Translations under genes and position numbers: made by a program
Source: Candidatus Colwelliibacteriota bacterium
GTDB lineage: Bacteria > Patescibacteriota > Minisyncoccia > UBA6257 > Colwellbacteraceae
Length of the DNA: 33,189 nucleotides
Direction: 5' to 3'
Assembly (NCBI GenBank): GCA_030700125.1
Contig: JAUYKE010000014.1
Span: 1 to 33,189, forward strand
Shown: positions 7,393-14,824 of the stretch, piece after piece
Layout of the letters: each line of letters begins with the position of its first letter
How positions within the stretch are numbered: position 1 is the first letter of the stretch
The notes under the pieces: generated by a model
Seen by the model: only the letters and a program-made list of their open reading frames with translations
What the model was told of the DNA's origin: nothing
Database searches by the model: none

Positions 7393-8769
7393 ATGGCTAG
7401 AAAGAAAAAGAAGACGACAAAGAAAATGACTAAGAAAACCTCTTCTGGGAAGGCTAAGAAAGCTTCGACTCCTAAGGGAAGCAAGCCTAAGAAAACTAAA
7501 GTAAAGAAGAAGAAGGTAAAGGAAAAGAAGCCAAGAGCTAGTAAGAAGCCGAAGATTGTTGAGAGGGTTCGTCGCCGGCGGGTAAAAAGGAATCCTGTTC
7601 GACAGTCCTCTGCTTCTCGCGGGAAGCACTTTGTTCGTATCAAGGTAGTGGGAATTGGCGGCGGGGGAGGCAATGCGGTTACCCGGATGAGAAGAGATTT
7701 CCACACTCGGGGAATTGAGTTTGTGGTAATTAATACCGATCTCCAAGATCTGGAGAGTTGCGATGCTCACCGAAAGCTTCACATCGGCCGAGCATTGACC
7801 AGAGGAATGGGCGCGGGAATGAATCCCGATTTAGGTCAGCAGGCGGCCGAGGAGAATCGCTCGGAAATTGCCGAGGCGATCCAGGAAGCGGACATGGTTT
7901 TTCTAACGGCCGGGTTTGGCGGCGGGACCGGTACCGGAGCTACGCCAGTGGTAGCTGACATTGCTAAAGAATTAGGAATTTTAACCGTGGCGGTTGTTAC
8001 CAAGCCGTTTGCTTTTGAAGGAGCGGCCAGGATGAGGATTGCCGAGGACGGACTTATGAGAATTAAGGATAAAGTGGACACTCTTTTAGTTATTCCCAAC
8101 GACCGGATTTTTAACATTATTGATAAAAACACTCCGGTAGTTAAGGCATTTGAGAAGATAGACGATATTTTGAAAAGCGCGGTTCAGGGAGTAGCCGAAA
8201 TTATTTCTGCCTCCGGATTGGTGAACGTTGATTTTGCTGACGTAAGATCCATTATGTCCGCGACTGGAATGGCGGTAATCGGTGTCGGTTATGGAGGAGG
8301 GGCAGACCGAGCAGTAAAAGCAATTGGTGAGGCGGTCAGCTCCCCGCTTTTGGATATTTCGATTGATGGTGCAAGGAGCGTGCTCTTCGGAGTGGCGGGT
8401 GGCCGCGATCTTAAAATGACCGAAATCAATGATGCAGCCAAAATCATTGCCGATTCGGTTGATCCGGAGGCAAGGATAATTTTCGGCGCTTATTACGACC
8501 GGAAACTTAAGAACGGGCAGGTAAAAGTAATTATCGTAGCTGCCGGATTTAACGGAATGGCGATGAGGCGGGAGGAACCCTTGAACTTGTTTAACTCCGA
8601 GCTTGAACCGATGGAAGAATCAGTGAATGAGGTTGGTGGAGGTAAGAGAGCCAAAATCGGCAAGGCAACAACTAATAGCCAAATTCCTAAAACTCCAGAG
8701 GAAGAAAGCGGACTAAGTGAAGACATCTGGGAGGTGCCGGCGTTTTTGAGGAGAAAAGGCAGAAAATAG
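7393..8769 (+). CDS. ftsZ: Cell division GTPase FtsZ with lysine-rich N-terminal tail
   Basis: FtsZ is the tubulin-like GTPase that forms the division ring. Here 458 residues long, its core starts near residue 83 with I-K-V-V-G-I-G-G-G-G-G-N, has the tubulin signature G-G-G-T-G-T-G at about 177, and ends in a conserved tail (D-I-W-E-V-P-A-F-L-R-R) that should bind FtsA. The first 80 residues are an unusual extension: by my count 27 Lys and 8 Arg in the first 66 residues, with almost no acidic residues, resembling histone-H1-type tails. No in-frame Met sits between residue 12 and the core, so the tail is probably real. ATG 7393 has AAGGG (7381-7385) upstream; a TTG at 7387 is the alternative. 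Confidence 0.95.
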   Translation: MARKKKKTTKKMTKKTSSGKAKKASTPKGSKPKKTKVKKKKVKEKKPRASKKPKIVERVRRRRVKRNPVRQSSASRGKHFVRIKVVGIGGGGGNAVTRMRRDFHTRGIEFVVINTDLQDLESCDAHRKLHIGRALTRGMGAGMNPDLGQQAAEENRSEIAEAIQEADMVFLTAGFGGGTGTGATPVVADIAKELGILTVAVVTKPFAFEGAARMRIAEDGLMRIKDKVDTLLVIPNDRIFNIIDKNTPVVKAFEKIDDILKSAVQGVAEIISASGLVNVDFADVRSIMSATGMAVIGVGYGGGADRAVKAIGEAVSSPLLDISIDGARSVLFGVAGGRDLKMTEINDAAKIIADSVDPEARIIFGAYYDRKLKNGQVKVIIVAAGFNGMAMRREEPLNLFNSELEPMEESVNEVGGGKRAKIGKATTNSQIPKTPEEESGLSEDIWEVPAFLRRKGRK

Positions 8770-8800
8770 GCTACGAAATATGAATTTCTTACGAACATAC
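8769..8800 (-). repeat. Half copy of the TACGAAA repeat
   Basis: The 32 nt starting GGCTACGAAATA right at the ftsZ stop closely match, with a few mismatches, the reverse complement of 27867-27898, the right arm of the hairpin upstream of gatC. This shows a dispersed repeat family, here present only as one arm. Confidence 0.6.
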
Positions 8801-8892
8801 AAAAAAAGCAAAAAATATTTTGCGGTCGTTCCGAACTTTTCCTCGAAAAAGAGCTCAAACTCTTAATAGTTTCTATCTTGTTGACCTATGTT

Positions 8893-8930
8893 TAAACCTA
8901 GTATTAAACATATGTTTAATACTAGGTTTA
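8893..8930. repeat. Perfect 38-bp palindrome, first of a pair
   Basis: Nineteen-base arms meet without a spacer between 8911 and 8912; the left arm starts TAAACCTAGTATTAAACAT. The match is exact over all 38 positions and fails immediately outside. It shares its last two bases (TA) with the second palindrome. Confidence 0.9.
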
Positions 8931-8966
8931 CTATAGTAATTCAGCGATCGCTGAATTACTATAGTA
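8929..8966. repeat. Perfect 38-bp palindrome, second of a pair
   Basis: Nineteen-base arms meet between 8947 and 8948; the left arm starts TACTATAGTAATTCAGCGA and the centre is GCGATCGC. It is exactly as long as the neighbouring palindrome but unrelated in sequence. The pair could form two tandem hairpins in RNA, a double cruciform in DNA, or two operator sites for dimeric proteins. Confidence 0.9.
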
Positions 8967-9066
8967 GGATTATATTTTCCGGTTTTCTGGCTGTACTTGA
9001 AAAGAAGAGGGTGGAGGGGATAGAGTAAGAAAATAGTCGTGGCACTACGCCCCAAGTCGGGATTAG

Positions 9067-9471
9067 ATGGGTATTATCCAAAAAGTAAAAGAGCTTAATT
9101 TGCCTAATGGAAGTTATGTCGTGGTGGGGAGCGGGACGCTGGCTGCTTTAGGAATTAGAGAAGCTCAGGATGTAGATTTAGTTATTTCGTCGGAAGTTTA
9201 TAAAAAACTGAGACAAGAAGATTGGAAAGAGAAATCTCATGACGATGGTTCCAGCTCCCTTGTAAAAAATACTTATGAAGCGTTTCTTACTTGGGATAGT
9301 AAAGACACCAAGTCCAATTTATTAGAGGATTTGTTAGGTGACGCCCATGTCATTGATGGAGTACCGTTTGTGAATATAAAACGATTACTGGAGTGGAAAA
9401 AGCGGAAAGGGAGAGATAAGGACTTGACGGATGTGGAGCTAATAAAAGATTATCTTAAGGGGAAACCATGA
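9067..9471 (+). CDS. Nucleotidyltransferase-like protein (AbiEii/MNT-type fold)
   Basis: A 134-residue protein with the pattern V-V-V-G-S-G-T-L-A-A-L-G-I (residues 18-30) followed by D-V-D-L-V-I (D35, D37). This is the glycine loop plus paired acidic residues of small nucleotidyltransferase-fold proteins, including antitoxin/toxin MNT and AbiEii-type enzymes. It lacks a recognisable partner toxin. It overlaps the next gene by 4 bp (ATGA), so the two are translationally coupled and probably act together in a nucleotide-related task. Substrate unknown; the fold call is moderately sure, the activity is not. Confidence 0.55.
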   Translation: MGIIQKVKELNLPNGSYVVVGSGTLAALGIREAQDVDLVISSEVYKKLRQEDWKEKSHDDGSSSLVKNTYEAFLTWDSKDTKSNLLEDLLGDAHVIDGVPFVNIKRLLEWKKRKGRDKDLTDVELIKDYLKGKP

Positions 9472-9860
9472 AATCAGTTGCTATTTGCGGCAGTAGTCGT
9501 TTCAAGCTGGAGATAAAAGAATTTACTCGAAGACTCGAGGAGTTGGGAGTAGTTGTTTATCCACCCTATTTGTTTGGTAACCCAGACCAAGACGGATGGA
9601 AAAACCTGACTGACGAGCAAAAGAAATTTGTTGCCCTAGGTTTAACCCACGACCATTTTTACAAGATAAGAATGGCTGATGTAGCGCTTCTGTTCAATAA
9701 GGACGGCTATGCAGGGAATAGTACCACTTTGGAAATGGGCTATGCTGTCGCTTTAGACAAACCTATCTACGCAATTTCGGACAAAGATGAGGAAATTTGT
9801 AGACACGTTCTTTTTAGCGGTTTTATATCGTCCCCAGAGGAATTAATAAAATTCCTATAA
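9468..9860 (+). CDS. Nucleoside 2-deoxyribosyltransferase-like protein
   Basis: The 130-residue protein begins V-A-I-C-G-S-S-R-F, a Rossmann-like opening, and has A-D-V-A-L-L-F-N-K (70-78) and G-N-S-T-T-L-E-M-G-Y-A (83-93), where E89 is in the place of the catalytic Glu of nucleoside deoxyribosyltransferases. These enzymes exchange bases on deoxynucleosides; relatives hydrolyse nucleotides, so the substrate is open. AAGGGG (9457-9462) lies just upstream of the ATG, a usable ribosome site, and the start overlaps the previous stop. It could serve base salvage, useful in an organism with reduced biosynthesis. Confidence 0.65.
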   Translation: MKSVAICGSSRFKLEIKEFTRRLEELGVVVYPPYLFGNPDQDGWKNLTDEQKKFVALGLTHDHFYKIRMADVALLFNKDGYAGNSTTLEMGYAVALDKPIYAISDKDEEICRHVLFSGFISSPEELIKFL

Positions 9861-9886
9861 ATTTTATAATTGCGGGTCGGGAATTT

Positions 9887-9908
9887 GCTACTGAGTGTGC
9901 TCAGTAGC
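9887..9908. promoter_or_regulatory. Perfect hairpin before the hydrolase gene
   Basis: GCTACTGAG and CTCAGTAGC form a 9-bp perfect stem with a TGTG loop, 20 nt before the hydrolase ATG. No run of T follows, so it is not a classical terminator; an operator or leader hairpin is more likely. Confidence 0.55.
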
Positions 9909-9927
9909 AGGGTATATAGCTAGCAAA

Positions 9928-10722
9928 ATGATGACTACTACTAAAGAATTTATTAGAAATCGGAAGGGGCAGAAATTGGCGATCCTTATTGAAAAACAGG
10001 AAAACCAGCAAGGATTGGCTTTTGTGATGCATGGCTTGGGCGGATTTAAAGAACAGCCGCACATTCAAACTTTTGCGCAAGCATTTCTCGATAACGGCTA
10101 TACGGTAGTGCGTTTTGATACAACAAATACTTTTGGTGAGAGTGACGGAAAATATGAAGACGCGACTACCACGAACTACCATGAGGACCTAGAAGATGTA
10201 ATCGAGTGGGCGAAATCACGAAGCTGGTACGAGGAACCGTTTTGCCTTGCAGGACATAGTTTAGGTGGAATTTGTACAGCGTTGTATGCCGAAAAACATC
10301 CGGACAGGGTTAAAGGATTAGCGCCTATCTCCACTGTTGTTTCGGGGAAGTTGAGCGTAGAGACTCCTGCGCATCAACAAGTTGCCGAAGAATGGGAGCG
10401 GACTGGTTGGCGGGAACAGCCGAGTGGATCTATACCCGGTCTTGTGAAACGGCTTAAGTGGGCACATGTAGAAGATCGCTTGAAATATGATTTGCTTCCC
10501 AACGTTAGCAAGCTTGCTATGCCAGTACTGCTCATAGTCGGGGAGCAAGATATTAATACACCACCAGAACATCAGCGATTGCTTTATGAGAAACTCCCCG
10601 GCAAAAAAGAAATCCATATTATTAAAGGAGTGAATCATGACTTTAGAAGCAACGGCGAACTTAGCGAAGCTGCCCTCAAAGAAGTGAAAGATATATTTAG
10701 CGAGTGGATTAAGAGTCTTTAG
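9928..10722 (+). CDS. Alpha/beta hydrolase (serine hydrolase, S33/lipase-like)
   Basis: A 264-residue cytosolic hydrolase. The oxyanion region M-H-G-L-G-G (34-39) precedes a core of alternating strands and helices, the nucleophile elbow is G-H-S-L-G-G (S111), the acid is in V-G-E-Q-D (D208) and the His in V-N-H-D-F (H237), so the triad is complete. The substrate cannot be read from sequence; esters or peptides are typical. I start at ATG 9928; an upstream GTG at 9895 would place the hairpin at 9887-9908 partly inside the gene, which is less likely. It ends 17 nt before the convergent Nudix gene. Confidence 0.85.
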   Translation: MMTTTKEFIRNRKGQKLAILIEKQENQQGLAFVMHGLGGFKEQPHIQTFAQAFLDNGYTVVRFDTTNTFGESDGKYEDATTTNYHEDLEDVIEWAKSRSWYEEPFCLAGHSLGGICTALYAEKHPDRVKGLAPISTVVSGKLSVETPAHQQVAEEWERTGWREQPSGSIPGLVKRLKWAHVEDRLKYDLLPNVSKLAMPVLLIVGEQDINTPPEHQRLLYEKLPGKKEIHIIKGVNHDFRSNGELSEAALKEVKDIFSEWIKSL

Positions 10723-10739
10723 TAAATTTAAGTAGATTC

Positions 10740-11273
10740 TTAAACCAATATCTCTTCCATTTTTTCTAATGCTTCGAGAGTAGCTTTATCAGTTATTAAT
10801 TCTCTCGCTTCATTTAATGTAGCCCAGCGACTGTTGTGAAATTCTTTAGGACTGGCATTGATTTCGTTTTCAGTCATTGGAATGCGATACCAGATATCAA
10901 GATGTTCTTTGCAGGGCTGAACCGAATTATCAATAGGAGTGATGGTTAGAAGAAAGGGTTTAATCTTCTCCGTTATTTTATCTTTAATTCCGAGTTCCTC
11001 GTCAATCTCCCGGTTAAGAGTTGCTATAAGACCTCCTCCTTTGTCTATATGCCCACCTGGAGAAAGCCATAAACCTGATTTTTTATGGTGAATAATAAAA
11101 ACTTTTCTTATTTCTTTGTTGTAGGGTAGGAAGTAAACGCAGAAATGTGTCTTTGGATTCTCATCTCTAGTTAAGCTTCCCCTTTTTAATCTTTCAGCGA
11201 ATCTTAAGATGACCGATTCTTGCGCGATGTCGTTGTTGATAACTGATTTTATCTCACTAGCTAGGTCGGTCAT
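10740..11273 (-). CDS. Nudix hydrolase-like protein
   Basis: A 177-residue protein with a Nudix fold signature at about 71-95: G-G-H-I-D-K-G followed by R-E-I-D-E-E-L-G. Nudix enzymes cleave nucleoside diphosphates linked to other groups, often to clean up damaged nucleotides. The metal-binding R-E-x-x-E-E part is intact, but the first Glu of the box (G-x5-E) is Gly here, so activity may be altered. About 65 residues precede the box, longer than MutT-type proteins. It is on the opposite strand to its neighbours, with the possibly structured 11274-11606 region upstream. It fits the nucleotide-metabolism theme of the two small genes at 9067 and 9468. Confidence 0.8.
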   Translation of the reverse strand: MTDLASEIKSVINNDIAQESVILRFAERLKRGSLTRDENPKTHFCVYFLPYNKEIRKVFIIHHKKSGLWLSPGGHIDKGGGLIATLNREIDEELGIKDKITEKIKPFLLTITPIDNSVQPCKEHLDIWYRIPMTENEINASPKEFHNSRWATLNEARELITDKATLEALEKMEEILV

Positions 11274-11606
11274 GCTCCAATAATACTACAACTCTACTTA
11301 TCCGTTTGTCCGCGGGATTTTCTGCTCGCCTGGGCACGCAGAACACAAAATTTTGAAGTCGGAGCTCTATCGATCTATCAAAGAAGCCGGGGTGGTCTAA
11401 GTTTTTGTAAAGCAATGTGATTTCATCGGAGGTTCACCTCCCGGTTCTTAATCTCTGTCAAATTTAGTTCTGGAGGGGCTTGCCCCGTGGCGGCGGAGCC
11501 GCTTTACGGGGTTATCCCCAGATTTTGGCTTGTGGTAAATTGCCGAGCTGCTTGGTAGAATTGTCCTGCGAGATGAGGAGAGTCGAAAATAAAATAGATT
11601 ATTAAA
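11274..11606. other. Structured leader region upstream of nrdJ
   Basis: About 330 nt without a gene but with several hairpins: TTCTGC/GCAGAA (11320-11343), GGAGG-TTCA-CCTCC (11428-11441), and a GC-rich cluster at 11469-11522. In that cluster GGGG (11475), CCCC (11483), GGGG (11508) and CCCC (11516) alternate, so they can pair locally (1:2 and 3:4) or in nested form (2:3 inside 1:4, the latter helped by TCTGG/CCAGA). GCGGC-GGA-GCCGC (11490-11502) sits in the middle. A TAGAAT at 11556 may be a -10, with no clear -35. I did not find a B12 box, so a cobalamin riboswitch is not supported. Confidence 0.45.
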
Positions 11607-14006
11607 ATGGTCACGGAGAAAAGAAAGAAAGAGGTGAACGAGTCGTTTTCAGAGAATGCGTTGAAGATGATGCGCAAGCGTTATCTCGTTCACGATGCAA
11701 AAGGGAAGCAGGAGATGCCGGCGGACATGTTTATGCGAGTGGCTAAAGCTCTTGCGGCGGTTGAAAAGGATTACGGCAAGAGCAGTCAGTCTATTAAGAA
11801 GACCGAAAAAGATTTTTTTGAAATTATGGCCAGCAAAGAATACACTCCGGCTGGCCGAACGATGACAAACGCCGGTTCAAGCACGCCTCTAATAGCAAAC
11901 TGCATTGTTTTGCCGGTGGCCGACTCAATGGAGGATATTTTTCAAACTCTGAAAGAAGCGGCACTACTTCAACAAGCAGGATCGGGACTAGGATTTGCTT
12001 TTGATCGCTTGCGACCGAGTATGTCACTTACAGTAAAGTCTCGCGGTAGCTCTTCCGGCCCGGTAAGTTTTCTAAAAATTTATAACGAAGCTTTCGGAAT
12101 TATTAAGCAGCAGGGACGTCACGGGGCGAACATGGCAATGATGGGCATTGACCATCCTGATGTTTTAGATTTTCTCCGCTCGAAAGAAGTTGAAGGGGCG
12201 ATTCGGAATTTTAACATCTCGGTTAAAGTGACCGATGAGTTTATGAAGAAATTAGTCGAGAGTCCAGACGAGCAATGGTACTGCACTTGGAAAGGAAAAA
12301 AGGTTAAGCCGCACCGGGTGCTCCGCCACGCTAACGGCAGCGTTTACGGCTCGGAAGAAATTGATATTACCGCAGGGGAAATTTTTGACGAGATTGTTCA
12401 CTACGCTTGGACAAACGGCGAGCCAGGAATTGTTTTCATTGACACAGTTAATCGAACTAATCCCTTACCCGGATTGGGAATGATTGAAGCATCCAATCCT
12501 TGCGCGGAGCAATTTCTCCATCCGTACGATAACTGCAATCTCGGTTCAATTAATCTGGATGTATTCGTAAAAAGCGGTAAAGTGGACTACAAAAGGTTGG
12601 CAGAAACAACGAAAATTGCGGTGAGGTTGATGGACAACGTAATTGATCGGTTTGATTTTCCGGTGCCGCAAGTGACGGAGTTGGCCAAAAAGAATCGCAG
12701 AATTGGCTTGGGCATTATGGGCTTTGCCGACATGCTCTATCAGCTGGGCATTAAATACAACTCCGAGAGGGGGCTAAAAACGGCCGAAAAGATGATGGGG
12801 ACGATCCAAAAAGCGGCCCACGAGATGTCTCAGCAGTTGGCTAAAGAAAAAGGTGCTTTCCCGCACTGGAAGCAAAGCGTTTTTGCTAAGAAGAAAATTA
12901 AAATGAGGAACGCTGCCTTGACGACGGTGGCGCCGACTGGCTCTATTTCAATGATGTTTGACACTTCTTCCGGAGTTGAACCGAACTTTGCTTTGGCCTA
13001 CATCAAACAAGATAAGGACGGTGTTCAATATTCTTACTTTAATCGCCATTTTGAAGCGGCCCTCACGAAACACAACTTCAGTGAGGAAGAACGCGAGAAA
13101 CTAAAAGAAGAAGTGATTAGAACCGGCACCATTCAGCACTTAGCTTACTTGCCCCAGGAATTAAGAGATACGTTTGTCGTGTCAATGGATATGTCAGGCG
13201 AGGATCACGTGCGTATGCAGGCCTCTTTCCAGCGACACGTTGATAACTCTATCTCTAAAACAATTAATTTTCCCAATAGCGCTACCAAGGAAGACGTTAA
13301 ACAGAGTTATATTATGGCGTGGGAGCGGGGATGCAAGAGTTGCACGGTTTACCGCGACGGCAGTCGGTTGATTCAGATTCTAAATGTCGGTGAGGCCGAT
13401 AAAATCACTTCAACCGTTGAAGATCCGTCGAAGAAGGTCAAAGCTAAAGAGGTTGAAGTGGTAGAAGGTAATAATGGTAAATTCAGACCTAGATCAAGAC
13501 CGGAAGGAGTGCTTCTCGGTGCTACCTATAAAATTAAAACCGGTTACGGTAATCTCTACATCACGGTTAATGACGGTCACGACAATCAGCCGCTAGAAGT
13601 GTTTGCCACTATCGGTAAAAGCGGTGGATTCTTCCAGGAACAGTCAGAAGCAATCTGTCGAATGGTTTCTCTGTCCTTACGGGCGGGGATAAGTGTCAAT
13701 GAAGTAATCGACCAACTAAAAGGAATCAGGGGGCCAATGCCGATTATGACTGCGAAAGGAACGGTCCTTTCTCTGCCGGATGCAGTAGCTCAAGTTTTAG
13801 AGGAACACTTAGAGCGCAAGAGGGGTGGAGACAAGGTTGAAGTTAAAGAAGAAGTCCTTGTAGTGGCACCCAAACAGGTGGCTGCCGGGACCAAGCAGAT
13901 TGCTGATTTTGGTTACATGCCGGAATGCCCGGACTGCGGAGCCTCACTCATTATGGCCGAGGGCTGCATCAACTGCCCAAGTTGCGGATACAACCGGTGT
14001 ATGTAG
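11607..14006 (+). CDS. nrdJ: Adenosylcobalamin-dependent ribonucleotide reductase (class II)
   Basis: This enzyme reduces ribonucleotides to deoxyribonucleotides for DNA synthesis, using adenosylcobalamin to generate its radical, with or without oxygen. The 799-residue protein has the substrate region G-S-G-L-G-F-A-F, the radical/active-site signature N-P-C-A-E (297-301) followed by N-C-N-L-G-S-I-N-L, P-T-G-S-I-S near 448, and the C-terminal Cys-rich zinc-ribbon region C-P-D-C-G ... C-P-S-C-G-Y-N-R-C found in NrdJ. A linker at about 600-640 joins the catalytic barrel to a TSCPD-like domain (about 630-710). Because CPR cells generally do not make cobalamin, the cofactor probably has to be imported. 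ATG at 11607 has no ribosome site. The neighbour downstream is unrelated. Confidence 0.95.
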   Translation: MVTEKRKKEVNESFSENALKMMRKRYLVHDAKGKQEMPADMFMRVAKALAAVEKDYGKSSQSIKKTEKDFFEIMASKEYTPAGRTMTNAGSSTPLIANCIVLPVADSMEDIFQTLKEAALLQQAGSGLGFAFDRLRPSMSLTVKSRGSSSGPVSFLKIYNEAFGIIKQQGRHGANMAMMGIDHPDVLDFLRSKEVEGAIRNFNISVKVTDEFMKKLVESPDEQWYCTWKGKKVKPHRVLRHANGSVYGSEEIDITAGEIFDEIVHYAWTNGEPGIVFIDTVNRTNPLPGLGMIEASNPCAEQFLHPYDNCNLGSINLDVFVKSGKVDYKRLAETTKIAVRLMDNVIDRFDFPVPQVTELAKKNRRIGLGIMGFADMLYQLGIKYNSERGLKTAEKMMGTIQKAAHEMSQQLAKEKGAFPHWKQSVFAKKKIKMRNAALTTVAPTGSISMMFDTSSGVEPNFALAYIKQDKDGVQYSYFNRHFEAALTKHNFSEEEREKLKEEVIRTGTIQHLAYLPQELRDTFVVSMDMSGEDHVRMQASFQRHVDNSISKTINFPNSATKEDVKQSYIMAWERGCKSCTVYRDGSRLIQILNVGEADKITSTVEDPSKKVKAKEVEVVEGNNGKFRPRSRPEGVLLGATYKIKTGYGNLYITVNDGHDNQPLEVFATIGKSGGFFQEQSEAICRMVSLSLRAGISVNEVIDQLKGIRGPMPIMTAKGTVLSLPDAVAQVLEEHLERKRGGDKVEVKEEVLVVAPKQVAAGTKQIADFGYMPECPDCGASLIMAEGCINCPSCGYNRCM

Positions 14007-14024
14007 GGGGATTATAGTTGCTTC

Positions 14025-14810
14025 ATGGATACAAAAATCAGGAACTACTTAGGAATTGCTCTCATCGTCGCAGTGCTTGTCGTTGCTCTGGCAACTTTTA
14101 ATTTTAGCTACTCTTATTCCCGCTCGGTTGATCCTCTGACCGCGCCAAACATTCGAGTTACGGGTGAAGGCAAAGCGATAGCCGTTCCCGACATAGCCCA
14201 ATTTAGTTTCAGCGTTATTACCGAGGGAAACAATATTCAGCAGATTCAGGGTGACAATGCAAAAAAGATAAACCAAGCAATTGATTATCTTAAATCCGAA
14301 GGAGTAGCCAAAGAGGACATTGAAACAAAAAGCTATGACCTCCAGCCCCGCTATGAATATTCAAGCTGTCCGCCAACGTCAATGCCCATTGGCGAGGAGG
14401 GCAGAGCCTGCCCTCCGCCGCGGATAGCCGGTTATACTCTTAGCCAAACAGTTGCCGTGAAATTAAGAAATTTTGACAAGACCGGAAGCATTTTAGCCGG
14501 CGTAGTCGCAAGAGGCGCTAACTCCATCTCTCAACTCTCTTTTACAATTGATGACAGAGTTAAAGTTGAGAGTGAAGCCCGGGCGAAGGCCATTGCCCAG
14601 GCAAAAGTAAAAGCTGAAGCCGCGGCTCAGGCGGCGGATGTAAAACTTGGCCGCTTGCTGAGCATTTCCGAGTTTACACCTTATCCTTCTCTTGGATTTG
14701 AAGGGATGGGAGTGGGAGGCATGGAGAAGGCAATAACTCTCACGCCGCAAATTGAACCCGGCTCCGACGAAATTACCATTACGGTAGACCTTATCTACGA
14801 AATCCGATAG
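14025..14810 (+). CDS. SIMPL-domain (DUF541) membrane-anchored protein
   Basis: The 261-residue protein has an uncleaved or cleavable N-terminal hydrophobic helix (about 8-28), so most of it lies outside the cytoplasm. The rest is a SIMPL domain: I-R-V-T-G-E-G-K-A opens it, A-R-A-K-A-I-A-Q-A-K is the typical helix near residue 190, and the C-terminus ends in I-T-V-D-L-I-Y-E-I. SIMPL proteins form ring-like oligomers in several bacteria and are linked to envelope stress, but their biochemical role is not settled. A Cys-containing, Pro-rich loop (about 110-128) is an insertion. It follows nrdJ by 18 nt and is convergent with comF. Confidence 0.85.
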   Translation: MDTKIRNYLGIALIVAVLVVALATFNFSYSYSRSVDPLTAPNIRVTGEGKAIAVPDIAQFSFSVITEGNNIQQIQGDNAKKINQAIDYLKSEGVAKEDIETKSYDLQPRYEYSSCPPTSMPIGEEGRACPPPRIAGYTLSQTVAVKLRNFDKTGSILAGVVARGANSISQLSFTIDDRVKVESEARAKAIAQAKVKAEAAAQAADVKLGRLLSISEFTPYPSLGFEGMGVGGMEKAITLTPQIEPGSDEITITVDLIYEIR

Positions 14811-14824
14811 ATAACATTTTTTCG

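Larger units (their letters stand above)
8770..9066. other. Intergenic region after ftsZ
   Basis: About 300 nt without a credible gene. It holds the half repeat at 8769-8800, a weak AT hairpin GCAAAA-AATA-TTTTGC (8808-8823) that could end ftsZ transcription, the two perfect palindromes at 8893-8966, and a purine-rich stretch (about 9000-9030) before the next gene. A TTGACC at 8883 is -35-like, but I see no well-placed -10. Confidence 0.5.

Noticed and set aside
7288-7782. Minus-strand ORFs with long Leu/Phe-rich stretches opposite the ftsA/ftsZ junction
   Set aside because: They are the antisense of the Lys-rich FtsZ tail, where AAG/AAA codons read as CTT/TTT.
8893-8930. A dif-like XerCD recombination site in the first palindrome
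   Set aside because: The palindrome is AT-rich and has a vaguely similar TTAA-core, but it does not fit the 11-6-11 layout with the conserved XerC and XerD half-sites; dif is also not a perfect 38-bp palindrome.
11274-11606. Cobalamin riboswitch upstream of the B12-dependent reductase
   Set aside because: Expected from function, but I could not find the conserved B12 box or core; only unrelated hairpins are visible.
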